This document shows positions 43,022 through 50,893 of a DNA stretch of 64,000 nucleotides, piece by piece; the stretch's first letter is position 1, and the number at the start of each line of letters is the position of its first letter. Below the pieces are notes generated by a model. It searched no databases and had not been told where the DNA came from. It saw only the letters and a program-made list of their open reading frames with translations. Both the position numbers and the translations under genes were made by a program. This DNA is from Anaerolineae bacterium (GTDB lineage Bacteria > Chloroflexota > Anaerolineae > Aggregatilineales > Phototrophicaceae). The DNA lies in contig JAJDZV010000004.1 in assembly GCA_022824465.1 (NCBI GenBank), positions 62,001-126,000 on the forward strand, written 5' to 3'.

Positions 43022-44125
43022 ATGTCGAAATTGATCGCTTCGACGCCGCGCGCGGATGGCTTCCGCATGCCGGCGGAATGGGCGCCGCACGCCGGCTGCT
43101 GGATGCTGTGGCCGCAGCGGCGCGATACTTGGCGCAATGGCGGCAAACCGGCGCAACGCGCCTTTGTCGAAGCGGCCGCGCAGATATCACGCTTCGAGCG
43201 CGTGACGATGGGCGTCAATCCGGACCAATTCGAGAATGCTCGCGCGATGCTGCCCGCGCGGGTCCGCGTGGTGGAACTATCGAACAACGACGCCTGGATG
43301 CGCGACACCGGTCCCACCTTTGTGGCCAATGATGCGGGCGTCGTTCGCGCAGTCGACTGGCAATTCAACGCCTGGGGCGGCTTGCAGAAGATGGTGTATT
43401 TTCCCTGGGATCTTGACGAACTGGTCCCGGCGAAAGTCGCGGAAATCGAATCGCTTGATCGGTATCAGGCGCCCTTGGTCTTGGAAGGCGGCTCGATCCA
43501 TGTCGATGGGCGGGGAACCTTGCTCGCCACCGAGCAGTGCCTGTTGCATCCCAATCGCAATCCCGAGCGATCCAAGGCGGATATCGAGCAGCGCCTCGCC
43601 GATTATCTTGGCGTCTCGCATATCATTTGGCTGCCGCGCGGCGTCTATGCCGACGAAACGGACGGTCACATCGATAACCTTTGCTGTTTCACTGGTCCGG
43701 GCGTGGTCGCGCTCACCTGGACCGACGACCGGGGCGACCCGCAATATGAGCGGTCGGCGGAAGCTTTCGATCGGCTAAGCGCGGCCGCCGATGCCGCAGG
43801 CAAGCCCATGCAAGTGCATAAGATCCACCAGCCCGATCCGATGACAATGACGGAAGACGAGGCGGCGGGGCTGGATGTCGTCGACCGCGCAAAACACCGG
43901 CCCTGCGGCAAACGTTTGGCCGGCTCCTACATCAATTTCTATATCGCCAACGGCGCGATTATCATGCCCCGGTTTGGCGATCGGCGCGATGAGGCGGCCG
44001 CCCGCAAGCTGGCGCAGCTCTTCCCCGACCGCGAAGTCATCGGTATTGATTCGCGCGAGATTCTTCTCGGCGGCGGCAACCTTCACTGCATCACGCAGCA
44101 ACAGCCCGCCGGCGCAGTCCCTTAG
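43022..44125 (+). CDS. aguA: Agmatine deiminase
   Basis: Hydrolyses agmatine to N-carbamoylputrescine and ammonia, a step of polyamine synthesis. The 367-residue guanidine-group-modifying enzyme (pentein fold) has MPAEWAPHAGCWMLWP at the N-terminus, NNDAWMRDTGPTFV with the substrate-binding Asp, VLEGGSIHVDGRGTLL, DETDGHIDNLCCF with the catalytic His, and the nucleophile Cys in GGGNLHCITQQQP near the C-terminus. It starts at ATG 43022 directly after the repeat-rich region. The Nfu-N gene starts 6 nt after its stop and may be co-transcribed. N-carbamoylputrescine amidase is not in the window. Confidence 0.93.
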   Translation: MSKLIASTPRADGFRMPAEWAPHAGCWMLWPQRRDTWRNGGKPAQRAFVEAAAQISRFERVTMGVNPDQFENARAMLPARVRVVELSNNDAWMRDTGPTFVANDAGVVRAVDWQFNAWGGLQKMVYFPWDLDELVPAKVAEIESLDRYQAPLVLEGGSIHVDGRGTLLATEQCLLHPNRNPERSKADIEQRLADYLGVSHIIWLPRGVYADETDGHIDNLCCFTGPGVVALTWTDDRGDPQYERSAEAFDRLSAAADAAGKPMQVHKIHQPDPMTMTEDEAAGLDVVDRAKHRPCGKRLAGSYINFYIANGAIIMPRFGDRRDEAAARKLAQLFPDREVIGIDSREILLGGGNLHCITQQQPAGAVP

Positions 44126-44131
44126 CGAGCG

Positions 44132-44425
44132 GTGGCTGCTGTCGTGTCCGAATACGTAACCGTCGAGGTGGAATTCAGTGATGACCCCGATGTCGTCGAC
44201 TTGTATGTCAATCAGACCTTGACGGACCACGACGAGGAACACTATCGCAACCCAGCCGCCGGTGATCTTGGCTCGCCCCTCGCGCAGATGCTCTTTGCCG
44301 CCGTTGATGGCATAGAGCGCCTGACGATTGCGCCCGACTGCCTCACAATCGCGCGAGTTTCGGGCTATCCTTGGGAAGCCATCCTGGACGAAGTGCGCGA
44401 CGCCCTGCGAGATTGGTACCTGTGA
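44132..44425 (+). CDS. Nfu/NifU N-terminal domain protein
   Basis: A 97-residue protein resembling the Nfu N-terminal domain: EFSDDPDVVDLYVNQTL, then SPLAQMLFAAVDGIERLTIAPDCLTIARVSGYPWEAILDEV, cut here into its two halves by a loop. In full Nfu proteins this domain precedes a C-terminal CxxC iron-sulfur scaffold, which is absent here; it has no CxxC of its own. Stand-alone copies exist in many bacteria with unknown role. GTG 44132 or GTG 44144 could be the start. It lies 6 nt after aguA and is convergent with the FmdB gene, separated by 5 nt. Confidence 0.7.
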   Translation: MAAVVSEYVTVEVEFSDDPDVVDLYVNQTLTDHDEEHYRNPAAGDLGSPLAQMLFAAVDGIERLTIAPDCLTIARVSGYPWEAILDEVRDALRDWYL

Positions 44426-44430
44426 GGCCG

Positions 44431-44739
44431 CTATCCTTCGCGTTTGGACGAGCGCTTGTCTGCCGCGCCCGGCGCAGCGCCCTCACCGCCAACCTGCCGG
44501 AACATGTCGTCAACCTGCGCGCGGTCGCCAGATTCCAGCACCGACAGCATCTCGCCGCTGGACATATTGCGATAGTCCCGCTTCAAACCGGCGATCGCCA
44601 CCTGGGAGATCAGCCGAGTCAGTTCAGCGCTTCCGCAATGCGGACAAATCGGCGATGCGCGGTCATACTCCTCGTAAGCGCGGAAGCTGACGTCGAATCG
44701 TTTCTGGCAGCGCTTGCAGCGGAAATCGTAGCGTGGCAT
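44431..44739 (-). CDS. FmdB-family zinc-ribbon protein
   Basis: A 102-residue protein with an N-terminal zinc ribbon: CKRC at residues 8-11 and CPHC about 25 residues later, in the context MPRYDFRC and a loop RAYEEYDRASPI. This is the putative regulatory FmdB/CxxC family. The rest is a low-complexity acidic tail that may bind partner proteins. Role is unknown; relatives often accompany metabolic or sulfur genes. It starts 9 nt after the stop of the PyrD-like gene, the last gene of a three-gene minus-strand operon. Extending upstream to 44865 in frame adds 42 unconserved residues that overlap the previous gene. Confidence 0.82.
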   Translation of the reverse strand: MPRYDFRCKRCQKRFDVSFRAYEEYDRASPICPHCGSAELTRLISQVAIAGLKRDYRNMSSGEMLSVLESGDRAQVDDMFRQVGGEGAAPGAADKRSSKREG

Positions 44740-44747
44740 GGCGCTGG

Positions 44748-45677
44748 TCACTTCCCAAGGTCGTTTGCTCGGGGCGCCGGCGCCCGGCGTTGCAGCGCTT
44801 CGGTATGACCCATGTCCGGATTCCATTCGTCGAGCAGCGCGTCTTTGCGCCGCGTGGCGATCCAACCGCCAAGATCTCTAGAGATGCGTTCCAGCATCTT
44901 CGGCTGCGCCCAGGTCGCCGTATCCACCTGTACAGCGATCGCGCCGGCGTCAATGTAGTCGCGCGCGTCCTGCGGCGAATGTATGCCGCCACAGCCGATA
45001 ATGGGGACCTCAGCGGCTACCTCGCGCCGCAACCGACCGACCAGGCGCAGAATCATGGGCTTTATCAAAGGACCGTAGATACGGCCGCTGACAAGGCGTC
45101 CGCTGTGGGCATCGCGCGCGGTGCCTCTCGGCGCGGCGGTGAGCACAAGAGCGTCGGCGCCCGCCTCCGCTGCCGGCAGCGCCAATTGATAACACTCGTA
45201 GAACGGCAAGCGGACGAGCAGGGGCTTCTCGAGCTTGGATGCCGCGCACACCAGCGCAAGCGCTTCTCCTTCGGTCAGATCGTCGCTCAAACCCAGCTCC
45301 ACCGCTGCGACCTCGTCGACCTCGTCCAGGAGGTTTACCGCTTGTGAGACATGCTGGACCGACGTGCCCGCCAGATGCAGAATCACCGGAATCGGCAAGT
45401 TCGACCAGGTCTTGCGATAGCGTCGTATCACTTTGCGCAAGCCAGGGTTAGGCAAGCCCGTATGCAAGAGCAAGCCAGCGTCCAGCGGTACCGTTCGTGT
45501 GCCGGCGGCGGGATTCCAGGCATCAATCGTCACCGGATTCGTCACCAGCGCGCCGAGCTTCTCGTAGTCGATCATCGCCCGGTAACTGTCGGCGAAACCG
45601 AAGGCGCCGGCCGCGGGCATAACAGGCGTGGACACGACCAGGCTGTACTTCCGGGACCGCGTGATTTCTATCGCCAT
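44748..45677 (-). CDS. PyrD-like (dihydroorotate dehydrogenase fold) flavoprotein with altered active site
   Basis: A 309-residue TIM-barrel protein with the FMN-binding end of class 1B dihydroorotate dehydrogenase: PIIGCGGIHSPQDARDYIDAGA, then VQVDTATW. The phosphate-binding part and GLPNPGL (residues 74-80) also match. But the catalytic block that normally reads ELNxSCPN is ELGLSDDL (residues 127-134), so the catalytic Cys is absent. The active-site Lys of VTK also reads Asn in ALVTNPVT (43-50). Normal dihydroorotate oxidation is therefore doubtful. It is transcribed with a PyrK-like electron-transfer protein, so a different flavin-dependent reaction is likely. Assignment to the fold is firm; substrate is unknown. 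Confidence 0.82.
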   Translation of the reverse strand: MAIEITRSRKYSLVVSTPVMPAAGAFGFADSYRAMIDYEKLGALVTNPVTIDAWNPAAGTRTVPLDAGLLLHTGLPNPGLRKVIRRYRKTWSNLPIPVILHLAGTSVQHVSQAVNLLDEVDEVAAVELGLSDDLTEGEALALVCAASKLEKPLLVRLPFYECYQLALPAAEAGADALVLTAAPRGTARDAHSGRLVSGRIYGPLIKPMILRLVGRLRREVAAEVPIIGCGGIHSPQDARDYIDAGAIAVQVDTATWAQPKMLERISRDLGGWIATRRKDALLDEWNPDMGHTEALQRRAPAPRANDLGK

Positions 45678-45690
45678 ACGCGCGCCAAGC

Positions 45691-46449
45691 CTAATTCATA
45701 CGCAGCGTGGTCAGATCGAAGGCGAGTCCGTCAACGCACTGCAGTTTCTGCGCGCCGCGCAAATTCAGCACGCAAGCATGGCAGGCGCCCACTCCACATG
45801 GCAGCGTTCGTTGGAAGACGCCAAAGGCATAATTCAGCGGGACATCGTTGCGCCGTTCTCTCATGAGACGCAGGATATCGGCGAAATGTCGCAGCTCATC
45901 ACCGGGGTCGCAAGCGGCGAACACTTGATCAGCCCAGCCCAGCGTCATGACCATATCGTTCCAACTCAAATCGTCCTCAGCGTGGATAATCTCGACTTCG
46001 CCGGGCAGGTGGCTCGTGTCGTAGGCTCTCGCCTCGCCCATGAGCACCATGGTTACGCTCACCTGTCGCTTAAGGAGCGACGGCAGCATCATCAGCAGCG
46101 GCGCCGGCGTCGTTTGATTGGCGATGAGAAGGATATTGCGCAGCTTCTGTCGAAAACGAAATGGCTGCCCAATCGGACCAATGATGCTCAGAAGCTCCCC
46201 GGGCGAAAACTGCTCGTGCGCTGATAGTTCAATTGTTAGCAGGTTGCCAGCGTGTAAGTCAACCGGAAACCAGAGTTTGCGCAGGTAAGGATCCCACCGT
46301 TCGGATTCAAAGTCCTTTTCAATGCGCCGCGCCAAAAGCGCTTGACCCGCCAGCACAGAAGTCAGCGACTGATGAACCGCCAATTCCAGACGCTGATATT
46401 GGCGGTTGACCCGCTTGATTCGCTCTATGTAGGCTTGCGATTCTCTCAT
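45691..46449 (-). CDS. PyrK-like [2Fe-2S] electron-transfer flavoprotein
   Basis: A 252-residue protein related to the PyrK subunit of class 1B dihydroorotate dehydrogenase. It carries the [2Fe-2S] motif with Cys218, Cys223, Cys226 and Cys238 in PCGVGACHACVLN...QCVDG, and a nucleotide-binding region with LSIIGPIGQPF. The typical FAD RxYS motif is not obvious. It should pass electrons between an NAD(P) or flavin site and the PyrD-like partner 13 nt downstream. The start at 46449 (MRESQAY) is chosen because the promoter -10 (46473-46478) leaves the longer start at 46470 nearly without a leader. Confidence 0.82.
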   Translation of the reverse strand: MRESQAYIERIKRVNRQYQRLELAVHQSLTSVLAGQALLARRIEKDFESERWDPYLRKLWFPVDLHAGNLLTIELSAHEQFSPGELLSIIGPIGQPFRFRQKLRNILLIANQTTPAPLLMMLPSLLKRQVSVTMVLMGEARAYDTSHLPGEVEIIHAEDDLSWNDMVMTLGWADQVFAACDPGDELRHFADILRLMRERRNDVPLNYAFGVFQRTLPCGVGACHACVLNLRGAQKLQCVDGLAFDLTTLRMN

Positions 46450-46472
46450 CCCGACCTGCCCATTCGTCAAGC

Positions 46473-46501
46473 ATTATAGTCGGATTGGATAACTCGGACA
46501 A
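46473..46501 (-). promoter_or_regulatory. Promoter of the PyrK-PyrD-FmdB operon
   Basis: Minus strand: TTGTCC (46496-46501), a 17-nt spacer and TATAAT (46473-46478). The predicted transcription start near 46466 supports translation from ATG 46449. Confidence 0.6.
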
Positions 46502-46544
46502 AGTGGCGGATATGCCGTCCGCTTGAGATCCATTGTAGTCGCGC

Positions 46545-48107
46545 TTATGATTCGGCGTCGTGAACGAAGCCATATAACTCAAAGGGTACCTCACCGGCAT
46601 CGTCGAGGCGCGCCGCCAGTTGAAATCGAGGGTCGCTCTCGACGCCCAAATACAGCGGGTCAAGCGCTGGACGATCCGCCGGCATCTGCAAGTAGTCGAT
46701 CGCGTACAGCCTGGCCAATGCCAGCGTATCTTCGCGCGAGGCGACAGGCGTCACCACAGACGAATAGCCGAAAAAGCTCAAGACGTAGGGGTTTTGCGAC
46801 ATCAGGCGCAGTTCGCCGTCCCCAGTTCTGTCCGGAAGCGTTTCCAGCTCGTCCACCAACACTTGTATGCTGGCGTAAAACGTATCAGCAAAGGCTGTAT
46901 CGCGCCTTACCAGATCGTAACTGCTCCAAGCCAACCAGCACAGGGATAGCGCCAGAAATGAATAACGCCAATGTCTCTGACGAAAGACGTTCTCTAGAGC
47001 AAACGCGCCCAGTGGCAGCAGCAGCGGCATTATCGCGAGGAAGATTTTTTTGAAGCTGCCGCCTTGGTTGTGCACCGGCATCAACACCGGATAAACGACC
47101 AGGAGGCCCAAGAGCCAAATCGCAAGCGGCAGAAGGAGCCTGATCTGACGGCTATTGGCTTTCGCGCGAAGAAAGTAGGCGCCGGCCGGGACCAACACGA
47201 CTAGCGGAAGCTGCAGCGAATACGCCATCTGCTTGATCGCCGCCCCGAATTCAAATATCCGCTTGCCGACAATGTCGACGAGACTCTGCCTTGCCAGCAT
47301 GGACTCGAAAGTTATCGGCATGCCGTATGCATAGAGATCGCGCGGCTCGACCATGAAGGGCATTCGGCTCATCTGCGGGCTGCCTAGTGTTCCGATCTCT
47401 ACGAGGTTGCGCGCATGCCAGGGGGCGATGACAGCTACAAAGGCAACTATCAGAAGCGCAATACGGGAGCGCCGCGCAATGGCGGACCCGCTGGCGTCTG
47501 CAAGCAGGAAACAGGCAATCAGCAGCGCAAAGAGAATGATGGCGTCGTTGCGCGTCAGGTGCGCCAAGCCAAACAGGACGCCGCAAAACAAGAATCCGCG
47601 TCGTTGGCCAGACCGCATGGCGCCATAGAGCGCAATGACGGCGGCTACAACCAGAAACTGGTTGATGATCGTCGTATCGGTGCGCAAGGAGTTCAGTACG
47701 AATTCGGGCATGACGGCGGCAAAAGCGGCGCCAATCAATGCGCAGGAAGTCGACTGGCCGAGCAGCTTGGACGCTGCGAACACCAGGGCCGTCATCAACG
47801 AACCAGCCAATACAAAGAGCGTGACTGCAGCGTGTATATTTGTGCCGCCAGCCACCAGGCCCAGCGCTGCCGCCACGCCGGGCAAAGGCATCCAGTGATC
47901 GGTGGCATGTACCAGATCAACCGGCATCCGGGCATAGTGCCAGACGTAATCGATCGTGATACCGCTGCCTTCCGCCAGCCGGCGACCCAAGTTGTAATAG
48001 TGCGCCGGATCGCTAATCCCGGGGTTTTGAACCAGCGAAAGAAGAGCCAAGCGGAAGACGAGGGCCGCCGCGGTGATCAGCAGCAACTTGACGATGGGCG
48101 CATTCAT
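46545..48107 (-). CDS. Polytopic glycosyltransferase-like protein (GT-C, PMT/ArnT type)
   Basis: A 520-residue protein with about 10-12 hydrophobic helices. The first external loop contains a short acidic motif SDPAHYYNLGRRLAEG, as in lipid-phosphate-sugar-dependent GT-C enzymes, and a VMPEFVLNSLRTD segment. The C-terminal 120 residues form a soluble domain. It probably transfers sugar from a polyprenyl-phosphate donor to a protein or lipid on the outer face; donor and acceptor are unknown. ATG 48107 with GAGAG upstream is preferred; ATG 48122 is possible. It is divergent from the next gene, which is of the same class. Confidence 0.78.
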   Translation of the reverse strand: MNAPIVKLLLITAAALVFRLALLSLVQNPGISDPAHYYNLGRRLAEGSGITIDYVWHYARMPVDLVHATDHWMPLPGVAAALGLVAGGTNIHAAVTLFVLAGSLMTALVFAASKLLGQSTSCALIGAAFAAVMPEFVLNSLRTDTTIINQFLVVAAVIALYGAMRSGQRRGFLFCGVLFGLAHLTRNDAIILFALLIACFLLADASGSAIARRSRIALLIVAFVAVIAPWHARNLVEIGTLGSPQMSRMPFMVEPRDLYAYGMPITFESMLARQSLVDIVGKRIFEFGAAIKQMAYSLQLPLVVLVPAGAYFLRAKANSRQIRLLLPLAIWLLGLLVVYPVLMPVHNQGGSFKKIFLAIMPLLLPLGAFALENVFRQRHWRYSFLALSLCWLAWSSYDLVRRDTAFADTFYASIQVLVDELETLPDRTGDGELRLMSQNPYVLSFFGYSSVVTPVASREDTLALARLYAIDYLQMPADRPALDPLYLGVESDPRFQLAARLDDAGEVPFELYGFVHDAES

Positions 48108-48190
48108 GCCGCTCTCAGTCATCCTTGAGTTTTACCAATCCCGATACTACCATTCTGCAATCACTTGCCCTATAGCAAGAATTGATCCTG

Positions 48191-49585
48191 ATGCAAGCGG
48201 ACATCCGCCTATCTCGATCGCTTTGGTTAATCATGCTGGCTGGTCTGGCATTGCGCCTGGCGTTTGCGCTTGCTGAGCCGACGGTCAGCCGGTTTGACCT
48301 CGCCCGCGGCGGGGACACCGGCTGGTATCTGGTCAACGGCTACGGCTTCTTCAGCGGCGAACCGCACGGCTGGGTCGAGAACATGCCATTCTATATCGCG
48401 GTGATACCGACGCCGCCGCTGTATATTCTCTACGCGGGTCTATTTCAGCAAATATTTGACACGGCCGGGACGCTTGTCGCCATGCGCCTGTTACAGTGTC
48501 TGGCGTCTGCGGCCACGGTATATCTCGCATGCCGCATATCGCTGCTGATCACATTCGATCAGCGCGTAGCGACTATCGTGACATTAGCGCTCGCCTTTCA
48601 CCCGGTCTTCGTGGTCGAATCGGCGACAATCGCCACTGAAACTCTGTACATTTTCTTCCTCGCCACGGGATTCTGGATAATTATGGAATATGTGGCAATC
48701 GCCGGAGTCCGGCAGCGGGTCGGCTGGCTCAGCGCCGATGCAGCCGTGATATTAGCGGCGCTGGCTTTTGCGCTGGCGACGCTGACACGCGCGGTTGCGG
48801 TCTTGTTTCCATTCGTCCTCGCGCTTTATCTATTTGGCCTTTGGCGCCGCCGCAGCGAGATCAAATGGCGGCGACTTTGCTTCCTGCTGCTTATGACATA
48901 CGCGGCGCTCGTTTCGACTTGGACAATCTACAATGTGGCGCTCTGGAATCGCGTCGTGATTGTCAGCGACCAATTACTTCCGGCGCTGTGGCGGGGCGCC
49001 GAAACGCGCGATGGGTCACCGGAAGTGAATGATGCGATTCTCCTGCAGGGCAGGGACATCAAAACTAACGACGACTGCGAGCCCGACTGCAAGTATCAGC
49101 ATCCGCCTGAACTCTTTGTCGAGCGAATCGGGGCAATCGTTGAGGCCGATTTTGCGGGCTTCCTCGTGCGTCGTGTTCGCGAACTAGCGCTTTCACTGCT
49201 TCAGCCGCACGGAACTGCTGCATTCGGGCAAGTAAGCGTCCGTGGCGCGATCGACGAGATCCTGGCAGCCAATGCTTCGCCCGAGGGATTGCTTGCGCTT
49301 TTCCGACTGGAAGGTTTCGTCCTGAAAGCGCTTGTCTGGACGCTTCACTTAGGCGGCATGGGGCTGGGGCTCGTCGGCATTTGGATGTCGCGTGATAAGT
49401 GGTGGCTGACGATGGCGCTGATTGGCTATGTCATGTACACGGTTGCGGCGCACTTATTCTTGCTGGCATTGCCGCGTTATCTGTTTCCGCTCGAGTTCAT
49501 TTGGCTCATCTTCGCCGGAATTGGAATGGTCAAGCTCTTCGATCGATTTCGGCGGCATAGAGTCGGCGCGCCGCTTGCGCAATGA
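48191..49585 (+). CDS. Polytopic glycosyltransferase-like protein (GT-C, second copy)
   Basis: A 464-residue membrane protein with 10-11 helices, similar in layout to the divergent neighbour. It has a DLARGGDTGWYLVNGYG loop after the first helix (Asp in the position of the GT-C catalytic acid) and an NMPFYIAVIPTPPLYILYAG segment. It may use a polyprenyl-linked sugar. The start is ATG 48191, with a TTG three codons upstream as alternative. The divergent arrangement, with about 85 nt between the two starts, suggests common control of both glycosyltransferases. No catalytic residue beyond the Asp is certain. Confidence 0.75.
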   Translation: MQADIRLSRSLWLIMLAGLALRLAFALAEPTVSRFDLARGGDTGWYLVNGYGFFSGEPHGWVENMPFYIAVIPTPPLYILYAGLFQQIFDTAGTLVAMRLLQCLASAATVYLACRISLLITFDQRVATIVTLALAFHPVFVVESATIATETLYIFFLATGFWIIMEYVAIAGVRQRVGWLSADAAVILAALAFALATLTRAVAVLFPFVLALYLFGLWRRRSEIKWRRLCFLLLMTYAALVSTWTIYNVALWNRVVIVSDQLLPALWRGAETRDGSPEVNDAILLQGRDIKTNDDCEPDCKYQHPPELFVERIGAIVEADFAGFLVRRVRELALSLLQPHGTAAFGQVSVRGAIDEILAANASPEGLLALFRLEGFVLKALVWTLHLGGMGLGLVGIWMSRDKWWLTMALIGYVMYTVAAHLFLLALPRYLFPLEFIWLIFAGIGMVKLFDRFRRHRVGAPLAQ

Positions 49586-49638
49586 ACAGACTGGACGAAA
49601 TAGAAGCGCAACTAGAATAAATCTGGAGCGAATTCGCC

Positions 49639-50187
49639 GTGAAGATCTATACCAGGACGGGCGACCGGGGCGAGACTGCGCTCTTCGGCGGTGGGCGCGT
49701 GCCAAAAACGCACCTGCGCATGGAAGCCTGCGGCACAATTGACGAGTTGAACTCGGTGTTGGGCGTCGCGCGGGCGGCCGACTTGAGCGAACTCGCTGAG
49801 GGTCTGTTGCAGGAAGTGCAGACTCAGCTCTTTCACTTGGGAGCGGATCTGGCGACACCGCTGGCAGCCAAGGCGGACTGGATCGTCAGGATCGGGGAAA
49901 GCGAAGTCCGCTGGCTGGAGAGCGCGATCGACGACATGACAGCCGAATTGGCGCCGTTACAGAACTTCATCCTCCCCGGCGGCACTACAGCCGCGGCGAA
50001 TCTGCAGTTGGCGCGAGCGGTATGCCGGCGGGCGGAACGCATTCTGGTCGCTTTGGCGCAAGGCGAAGAGCTCGGCGACTATGCGCTCGCATATACAAAC
50101 CGCTTATCAGACTGGCTGTTCACCCTAGCGCGCTATGAGAACATGCAAGCGGACGAGAGCGAAGCAAAATGGAGCGTTCGAGGATGA
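49639..50187 (+). CDS. PduO-type ATP:cob(I)alamin adenosyltransferase
   Basis: Makes adenosylcobalamin from ATP and reduced cobalamin. The 182-residue helical-bundle protein carries the family marks: KIYTRTGDRGETALFGGGRV at the N-terminus (ATP binding), ACGTIDELNSVLG, then FILPGGTTAAANLQLARAVCRRAER and NRLSDWLFTLAR (both active-site regions). The start is GTG 49639 with GGAG 10 nt upstream. It lies 53 nt after the GT-C gene and is followed by a tRNA gene on the other strand. Its presence implies that B12-dependent enzymes such as methylmalonyl-CoA mutase or diol dehydratase are used. Confidence 0.93.
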   Translation: MKIYTRTGDRGETALFGGGRVPKTHLRMEACGTIDELNSVLGVARAADLSELAEGLLQEVQTQLFHLGADLATPLAAKADWIVRIGESEVRWLESAIDDMTAELAPLQNFILPGGTTAAANLQLARAVCRRAERILVALAQGEELGDYALAYTNRLSDWLFTLARYENMQADESEAKWSVRG

Positions 50188-50220
50188 GTCATTGCCGCGA
50201 AGGGACGGCGCCTGCGCTGA

Positions 50221-50302
50221 TGCCGGAGGTGGGAGTCGAACCCACACACCCGAAGGTACACGAGTTTGAGTCGTGCGCGTCTGCCAATTCCGCCACTCCG
50301 GC
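50221..50302 (-). tRNA. tRNA-Leu(CAA)
   Basis: Reading the minus strand gives an 82-nt cloverleaf. The acceptor arm GCCGGAG pairs with CTCCGGC before discriminator A, the anticodon loop CTCAAAC gives CAA, and the long variable arm is typical of a class II tRNA. The T-arm is GTGGG-TTCGACT-CCCAC. CCA is not encoded. Confidence 0.93.
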
Positions 50303-50371
50303 TCGCGGATGCAAAGTCTACGCTGTCGCCGGCCGAAAGTCAATGCCAAAGCGGCATCCGGCGGCGCCTCG

Positions 50372-50875
50372 ATGACGCGCATTGCGAAGTTTTGCGCGCT
50401 CTGCGGCGGACCACTGGTTATGTTGCGGCACAGCGGTCGAGTCCGCCCCTATTGCAGCGCTTGCGACACGCCGGTATTCTTCGACCCCAAAGTCGCCGTC
50501 GTCGTGTTCATGGAACGCGGCGATCGGGTTTTGCTAATCCAACGCGCGATCGAACCGGGCAAGGGCAAGTGGGCGCTGCCGGCCGGCTTCGTCGACCATG
50601 ACGAGGCGCCGGAAGCGGCTGCCATCCGCGAGGTCTTTGAAGAGACGCGACTTACTGCGCGCATCGGTCGGCTGCTGGCCGTGTATCCGAACCGCGACGA
50701 AGGCTTGGCGGATATCGTCATCGCCTATAGCGCGACTGTGATCGACGGCGAGGCAAAAGCTGGCGATGATGCGGCGGACGTGGGCTGGTTCAAACGCGAG
50801 GCTTTGCCGCCGCTGGTATTCTACCCGTCAATCACGTTGATAAACGCCTGGCGCGCTGGCGCGTTAGTTCGGTAG
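50372..50875 (+). CDS. Nudix hydrolase with N-terminal zinc ribbon
   Basis: A 167-residue pyrophosphohydrolase. The N-terminal ribbon CALCGGPL and YCSACDTP supplies two CxxC knuckles, as in NudC-like proteins. The Nudix box is GFVDHDEAPEAAAIREVFEE, with the REVFEE core intact, so metal-dependent hydrolysis of a nucleoside diphosphate derivative is expected. The substrate is not evident; NAD(H), ADP-ribose and other dinucleotides are possible. ATG 50372 has no strong ribosome-binding site; a longer frame upstream runs through the tRNA gene and is rejected. Confidence 0.86.
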   Translation: MTRIAKFCALCGGPLVMLRHSGRVRPYCSACDTPVFFDPKVAVVVFMERGDRVLLIQRAIEPGKGKWALPAGFVDHDEAPEAAAIREVFEETRLTARIGRLLAVYPNRDEGLADIVIAYSATVIDGEAKAGDDAADVGWFKREALPPLVFYPSITLINAWRAGALVR

Positions 50876-50893
50876 GCGCCAGCAAGGTGACTC

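Noticed and set aside
42258..43034. 258-codon plus-strand frame between purB and aguA
   Set aside because: It has no ribosome-binding site, spans a REP-like hairpin and repeats, and is Ser/Arg/Cys-rich without protein character.
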